Shown piece after piece: positions 5,990 through 11,104 of a stretch of 11,104 nucleotides of DNA. Location of the stretch: NCBI GenBank assembly GCA_041743485.1, contig JBGTMR010000371.1:1-11104 (forward strand). The letters are read 5' to 3'. Within the stretch, counting starts at the first letter, position 1; each line of letters starts with the position of its first letter. A program made the translations under genes and the position numbers. The DNA comes from JANDLT01 sp041743485. GTDB taxonomy: Bacteria; Acidobacteriota; Blastocatellia; Pyrinomonadales; Pyrinomonadaceae. The notes below the pieces were generated by a model. The model was not told where the DNA came from and did no database searches. It saw only the letters and a list, made by a program, of their open reading frames with translations.

Positions 5990-7081
5990 TTGAGAAATAA
6001 TCTTTTCACATTACTCGTCACTTTATGCGCGCTTGTGCTGACGGCGTGCGTCGGTGCGCCGCAAGAAGGCGCATCCACCGCAACCAACACCAACGCTCCG
6101 GCGACGGCGGCGAACGGTAAAATCAAAGTCGGTTTTTCGATGGACACGCTCAAAGAGGAACGCTGGCAGCGCGACAAAGAATTGTTTGAACAGCGCGTCC
6201 GCGAACTCGGCGGCGAAGTCTTAACCACCGTCGCCAACGGTAGCGATACCGACCAAATCAATCAGTGCGAAAATCTTTTGACACAAGGCGTCAATGTTCT
6301 CGTCATCGTGCCGCATAACGGCGACGCGCTCTCGAACGTCGTCGCCGCCGCGAAGCGTCAGGGCGTGCCGGTCATCTCTTACGACCGTTTGATTAAGAAC
6401 GCCGATATAGATTTGTACACCTCGCATCAGGTCGAAAAGATGGGCGAGATGCAAGCCCGTTATGCCCTCGATAAAGTTCCAAACGGCAACTACCTGCTTA
6501 TCGGCGGTTCGCCGACCGACAATAACGCGATTCTGCTGCGTAAAGGTCAGATGAATGTTTTGAAGCCGGAGACGGACGCCGGACGCATCAAAATCGTTGC
6601 CGACCCGTTTGCGAAAGAGTGGCAGGCGAACGAAGCCTTGAAGCTGGCCGAAAATGCTTTGACGCAAAACAGCAACAACATTCAAGCCGTCGTGGTTTCA
6701 AATGACGGCACGGCGGGTGGCGTCGTGCAGGCACTTCAGGCGCAAGGTTTGACGGGTAAAACCGTCGTCACGGGGCAGGATGCCGACCTCGCCGGATTGC
6801 AGCGCATTGCGGCGGGGACGCAGACCATGACGATTTACAAACCGATTCAACCACTCGCTTTCGGGGCGGCGGAAGCGGCGATGAAACTCGCACGCAAAGA
6901 ACCGCTTGCCACCAATGACAGCATTAACAACGGCATGAAAGACGTTCCCGCGATTTTGCACGAACCCATCGCGGTTGACCGCGACAACATCGTTTCCACC
7001 GTCGTCAAAGACGGCTTCCAGACTTACGATAAGATTTACGCCAACATTCCGGCGGCGAATCGTCCACCGAATAATCAATAA
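5990..7081 (+). CDS. xylF: D-xylose-type ABC transporter substrate-binding lipoprotein
   Basis: The product has 363 residues and starts at TTG with a GGAG site upstream. Residues 1-20 form a lipoprotein signal ending in the lipobox LTAC, so Cys20 would be lipid-anchored and the protein faces the periplasm. A Thr/Ala/Asn-rich linker runs to ~43, then comes a complete periplasmic-binding-protein fold (IKVGFSMDTLKEERWQRDKE at 45-64). Segments shared with E. coli XylF include VLVIVPHNG, SYDRLI, IGGSPTDNNA (171-180), SNDGTAGG (237-244), GQDADLAGLQRIAAGTQTM (262-280) and YKPI (283-286). Residues equivalent to the known xylose contacts appear present: Arg58, Arg133, the DNN at 177-179, Trp211, Asn238, Asp265 and Lys284 (mapped from memory of the E. 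coli structure). It delivers sugar to an ABC importer. The xylG ATPase lies downstream, but no xylH permease is seen. A large inverted stem-loop array follows its stop. Confidence 0.95.
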   Translation: MRNNLFTLLVTLCALVLTACVGAPQEGASTATNTNAPATAANGKIKVGFSMDTLKEERWQRDKELFEQRVRELGGEVLTTVANGSDTDQINQCENLLTQGVNVLVIVPHNGDALSNVVAAAKRQGVPVISYDRLIKNADIDLYTSHQVEKMGEMQARYALDKVPNGNYLLIGGSPTDNNAILLRKGQMNVLKPETDAGRIKIVADPFAKEWQANEALKLAENALTQNSNNIQAVVVSNDGTAGGVVQALQAQGLTGKTVVTGQDADLAGLQRIAAGTQTMTIYKPIQPLAFGAAEAAMKLARKEPLATNDSINNGMKDVPAILHEPIAVDRDNIVSTVVKDGFQTYDKIYANIPAANRPPNNQ

Positions 7082-7082
7082 A

Positions 7083-7290
7083 CTTCTTGCAAAAGTCCCG
7101 TAGGGACTTCGTGATAATAGCCCAGCGATTCATCGCTGGGAGAAATGTCGAAGGTTTCTCCAGTCCTGTAGGGACGACTGACCGGCTGTTCAAGTGTCCC
7201 TACGGGACACGGCAGGTTGCTTATCTTGTACCCAGCGATAAATCGCTGGGCTAAAATCAAACGTCCCTGACGGGACGACTTCTGCAAGAG
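7083..7290. repeat. Inverted pair of composite REP-like stem-loop units
   Basis: Six hairpins fill this 208-bp stretch. Four have GTCCC/GGGAC stems (7093-7109, about 7161-7180, 7194-7210 and 7262-7277). Two have CCCAGCGAT/ATCGCTGGG stems with 2-base loops (7121-7140 and 7231-7250). The right half read on the minus strand repeats the left half in order: CTTGCA(A/G)AAGT, a GTCCC hairpin, a short spacer, TAGCCCAGCGATT with its hairpin, a spacer, and a second GTCCC hairpin. The whole is thus a head-to-head pair of ~100-bp units whose outer ends, near 7084 and 7290, are matching inverted repeats. It resembles a BIME/REP or MITE-like element. It could attenuate or stabilise the xylF message relative to the downstream genes. 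Confidence 0.85.
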
Positions 7291-7391
7291 GTCTAACAAA
7301 GTTGTGATGTGAGTGGTAAAGAACGCTCATGTTGTTCACCGCTCTAACGTGTGTCTTAAACCGAATAAGTTTGAAAGGACAAACCAAAATT

Positions 7392-7605
7392 ATGAATGCC
7401 AAAATAATGCTTAATCTGGCGACGATATTATTCTTTGCCGCGTCGGGCATTTATATCGGAATGATTTACGGTCAGTATTCGCACGGTCACGGCATCAACA
7501 CGCTGAACGTGATTTTGTGCGTGGTCTTTCTGTTTCTCGGATTTGTGATGTCGCTCCGCGCTCAAAATTTAAGAACTGTTTCTCAAGTTAAAAAAGCAAC
7601 ACACC

Positions 7606-7613
<8 letters not shown>
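7392..7613 (+). CDS. Small two-helix membrane protein between xylF and xylG
   Basis: The product has 73 residues from the ATG at 7392-7394; the frame also opens at 7329 (94 residues). The inner ATG is preferred because AGGA lies 12 bases upstream and because the upstream part lacks a ribosome site and gives an unlikely N-terminus. Two hydrophobic segments are visible, about residues 7-26 (LNLATILFFAASGIYIGMIYG) and 35-54 (INTLNVILCVVFLFLGFVMS), joined by a short loop with Tyr, Ser and His (QYSHGHG). A basic, soluble tail follows. I do not recognise a family. The stop (TAA, 7611-7613) overlaps the xylG start by 8 bases, which suggests translational coupling and co-expression with the ATPase. 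It is far too small to be the XylH permease. A role as an accessory subunit of the importer is only a guess. An imperfect hairpin at 7311-7344 (11 of 14 positions pair) lies just upstream. Confidence 0.7.
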
Positions 7614-9144
<1,531 letters not shown>

Positions 9145-9150
9145 AATCTT

Positions 9151-9250
9151 TAACCACAGAGGCACAGAGATTAAGCACAGAGAAACAGAGAAAACTTTTA
9201 TAAATCTCTGTGTGCCTGCTCTGTGTAATCTCTGTGCCTCTGTGGTTTGA
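9151..9250. repeat. Long inverted repeat with CACAGAG/CTCTGTG arms
   Basis: A perfect 22-bp inverted repeat pairs 9152-9173 (begins AACCACAGAGGC) with 9226-9247 (ends GCCTCTGTGGTT). Further CACAGAG, ACAGAG and CTCTGTG words inside can extend the stem, and the centre is AT-rich (TTTTATAAA). Repeats of this 'CACAGAGGCACAGAG' type are scattered in intergenic DNA of many bacterial phyla. It fills nearly all of the gap after xylG and may end or protect that transcript. Confidence 0.88.
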
Positions 9251-9269
9251 TTTATCAATCATCAATTTT

Positions 9270-11104
9270 ATGAAACACATATTTATCATCGTCTGTCTTG
9301 TCCTTTTCTCATCTCACTCATTCGCGCAAAACAATCTCGCGCCGGGCGCGCCGGGTAAGGATGCACAGTGGGAAGGCGCGGGTAAAACCGGAGTCGGAAC
9401 TTCCACGACGCTTGAATCGAAGGTGTGGTTCACGTTGCTTGACGGTGTGATGACGGAGGTTTATTACCCGACGGTTGACGTGGCGAATGTGCGCCTGTTG
9501 CAGTTCATCGTGGTTGATAAAGCGGGCAAGGTCGAGACGGAAAGGGATGATGCGATTCACACGACGGAAGCGGTCGAGGGCTTGACGTTCCGGCAGACGA
9601 ACAAAGCGAAGTCGGGCGCGTGGGAGATTGTGAAAACATACATCACGGATGTTGAGCGGGCTTCGGTGTTGATTGATGTTCAGTTTAAGGAAAGCAAAGC
9701 GGGCGAGCATCGGCTGTATGTTTATTATGATTCGTCTTTGAACAATAGTGGGATGCACGATTCGGCGTGGACGCAAGATTACGCATTGATGGCAAGTGAC
9801 GCTGATAAGGCATCCGCGCTAGTCGGAGTTATGCCGTTCACGCAAGGCGCAAGATTATCCGCATTCAATAAATTCACGAACGGCTATTTTGAAACGAGCG
9901 ACGGGCTAGTGCAGTTAAAAACGAAAGGCGACATTGACAGCAATCATGTTCGCGCCGCGAATGGTAATACCGTGCAAGTCGCGCAAATTTTTAACGGCAG
10001 TGTTATTGGCACAACGCTTGAAAGATTCACGCTTGCGTTAGGCTTCGGCAAAGAGCCGGACGAAGCATTGAAAAATGCGAAAGATTCTATTCGCAAAGAC
10101 TTCAATACGGCGCGTGACGAATACCAAAGAGGTTGGCGAGAGTATGTGAAGACTTTGCGTAAAGTTGACACAAAGTATCAACGTCAATTCGAGATGGCGG
10201 CGATGGTTCTCAAGGCGCATGAAGATAAGACTTATCGCGGGGCGAACATTGCGAGTTTGAGTGTGCCGTGGGGCGGCGGGTCGAATGCGAATGAGCCGAA
10301 CGTCGGCGGTTATCATCTCGTGTGGGCGCGGGATTTGTATCAGGTCGCAACGGCGTACATGGCTCTGGGCGATAAGGCGGCGGCGGACAGGGCGTTGAAT
10401 TATCTGTTTAAGGTTCAACAGAAAGCGGACGGGAGTTTTCCGCAAAACTCTTGGTTGGACGGTCGCCCGTTCTGGGGAAGTTTGCAGTTGGATGAGGTCG
10501 CGTTTCCGTTGATTCTGGCTTATCAACTTGGGCGCACGGATAACGAAACTTACGTCAAGCACGTTAAGCCCGCCGCCGATTTTATCGTTAAAAACGGTGC
10601 GTACACGCCGCAGGAAAGATGGGAAGAGGAATCGGGTTTTTCGCCTTCGACGATTGCGGCGGAGATTGCGGGATTGGTGTGCGCCGCCGACATCGCGCGC
10701 AAGAATAACGACGAAGCGAACGCGAAAATCTATGAAGCGAAAGCCGATGATTGGGCGCGAAACGTCGAAGCATGGACGGCGACGACGACGGGTTTTTATG
10801 GTGACAAAAATTATTATCTGCGTGTGACGGAGAACAACAATCCGAACGACGGCGAGCCGCGCGAGTTGAACAACGGCGCGGGCGTGATGGATGAGCGGAA
10901 GATTGTGGACGCGGGATTTTTGGAACTCGTGCGGCTTGGGATAAAGCCCGCCGATGATGCTTTGATTGCGAAGTCAATCAAAGTCGTGGATGAGATTTTG
11001 AAAGTCGAGACGCCGAACGGTGCTTCGTTCTATCGCTATAACAATGACGGTTACGGAGAAATGGACGACGGGCGCAACTGGAATTTTGACGGGAAATACA
11101 CGGG
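9270..11104 (+). CDS. Secreted GH15 glucoamylase/glucodextranase-like enzyme, 3' end outside window
   Basis: The frame opens at ATG 9270-9272 and stays open to the right edge: 611 residues plus two bases. Residues 1-19 are a signal peptide (MKHIF, hydrophobic core, SFAQ). Residues ~20-290 resemble the all-beta glucodextranase N-domain (APGKDAQWEGAGKTGVGTS, then VWFTLLDGVMTEVYYPTVD and LRLLQ-like RLLQFIV). From ~300 the (alpha/alpha)6 barrel of glycoside hydrolase family 15 begins: GGYHLVWARDLYQVA with Arg354-Asp355, then DGSFPQNSWLDG, WGSLQLDEVAF (Asp408-Glu409) and ERWEEESGFSPSTIAAEIAGL with Glu452/453, where the general acid is expected. The general base lies near residue 630 in relatives and is outside the window. 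Such enzymes release glucose from the non-reducing ends of starch- or dextran-type glucans. With xylF/xylG upstream it suggests extracellular glucan breakdown coupled to uptake. No clear ribosome site is visible. Confidence 0.92.
   Translation, partial: MKHIFIIVCLVLFSSHSFAQNNLAPGAPGKDAQWEGAGKTGVGTSTTLESKVWFTLLDGVMTEVYYPTVDVANVRLLQFIVVDKAGKVETERDDAIHTTEAVEGLTFRQTNKAKSGAWEIVKTYITDVERASVLIDVQFKESKAGEHRLYVYYDSSLNNSGMHDSAWTQDYALMASDADKASALVGVMPFTQGARLSAFNKFTNGYFETSDGLVQLKTKGDIDSNHVRAANGNTVQVAQIFNGSVIGTTLERFTLALGFGKEPDEALKNAKDSIRKDFNTARDEYQRGWREYVKTLRKVDTKYQRQFEMAAMVLKAHEDKTYRGANIASLSVPWGGGSNANEPNVGGYHLVWARDLYQVATAYMALGDKAAADRALNYLFKVQQKADGSFPQNSWLDGRPFWGSLQLDEVAFPLILAYQLGRTDNETYVKHVKPAADFIVKNGAYTPQERWEEESGFSPSTIAAEIAGLVCAADIARKNNDEANAKIYEAKADDWARNVEAWTATTTGFYGDKNYYLRVTENNNPNDGEPRELNNGAGVMDERKIVDAGFLELVRLGIKPADDALIAKSIKVVDEILKVETPNGASFYRYNNDGYGEMDDGRNWNFDGKYT

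Noticed and set aside
7083..7290. CRISPR-like repeat array
   Set aside because: The repeated words alternate in type and orientation, are palindromic, and are not separated by spacers of constant length.
7005..7450. Minus-strand open frames of 62-86 aa over the stem-loop array
   Set aside because: They read through the REP-like hairpins and the antisense of xylF and the small membrane gene, with no recognisable domain or ribosome site.
9318..9776. Minus-strand open frame of 152 aa
   Set aside because: It is antisense to the GH15 gene, which has a signal peptide and family motifs over the same bases.

Overview
The window reads as a chromosomal segment from an acidobacterium, probably of the Blastocatellia/Pyrinomonadaceae kind. 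The grounds are a secreted protein of the 'VWFA-related Acidobacterial domain' family, a Uma2-type nuclease gene, dispersed stem-loop repeats of the GTCCC(GTA)GGGAC and CCCAGCGAT/ATCGCTGGG type, and a moderately GC-rich codon style (CGC, GGC, GCG, GAC). This taxonomic call is inference. The first ~490 bases look different: they are lower in GC (roughly 45-48% in the lines I counted), use codons differently, encode a protein closest to a Bacteroidetes-type NagB-like family, and are separated from the rest by short 7-bp repeats. They may be transferred DNA or an assembly junction.

Layout. Positions 1-5760 are read on the minus strand: lepA (elongation factor 4), a BrnT-like toxin and ribbon-helix-helix antitoxin pair, a Uma2 family protein, a secreted VWFA-related protein, and the 5' part of the NagB-like gene. 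From about 5990 onward the genes are on the plus strand: xylF (lipoprotein sugar-binding protein), a two-helix membrane protein of 73 aa, xylG (double ATPase of a sugar ABC importer), and a secreted GH15 glucoamylase/glucodextranase-like enzyme cut by the window end. The divergent region 5761-5989 should hold the promoters for both arms.

Functionally, the plus-strand genes form a carbohydrate module. A secreted GH15 enzyme would release monosaccharide from alpha-glucans, and the XylF/XylG pair would capture and energise uptake of a pentose or hexose. The usual permease gene xylH is not between or directly after them. A small membrane protein of unknown function lies between xylF and xylG instead, and its stop overlaps the xylG start by 8 bases.

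The most unusual structure is around the 3' end of lepA. A 64-bp segment covering the last ~20 codons and the stop of lepA (3959-4022) is repeated at 3345-3408 with 59/64 identity. The toxin/antitoxin-like pair lies exactly between the copies. Four of the five differences are synonymous and one is Val to Ala, so both copies seem to have served as a real lepA end. This is the arrangement expected if a 614-bp cassette carrying its own lepA tail had inserted at the end of lepA. Two other non-coding structures stand out: a ~208-bp inverted pair of composite stem-loop units (7083-7290) between xylF and the small membrane gene, and a 100-bp inverted repeat (9151-9250) between xylG and the GH15 gene.
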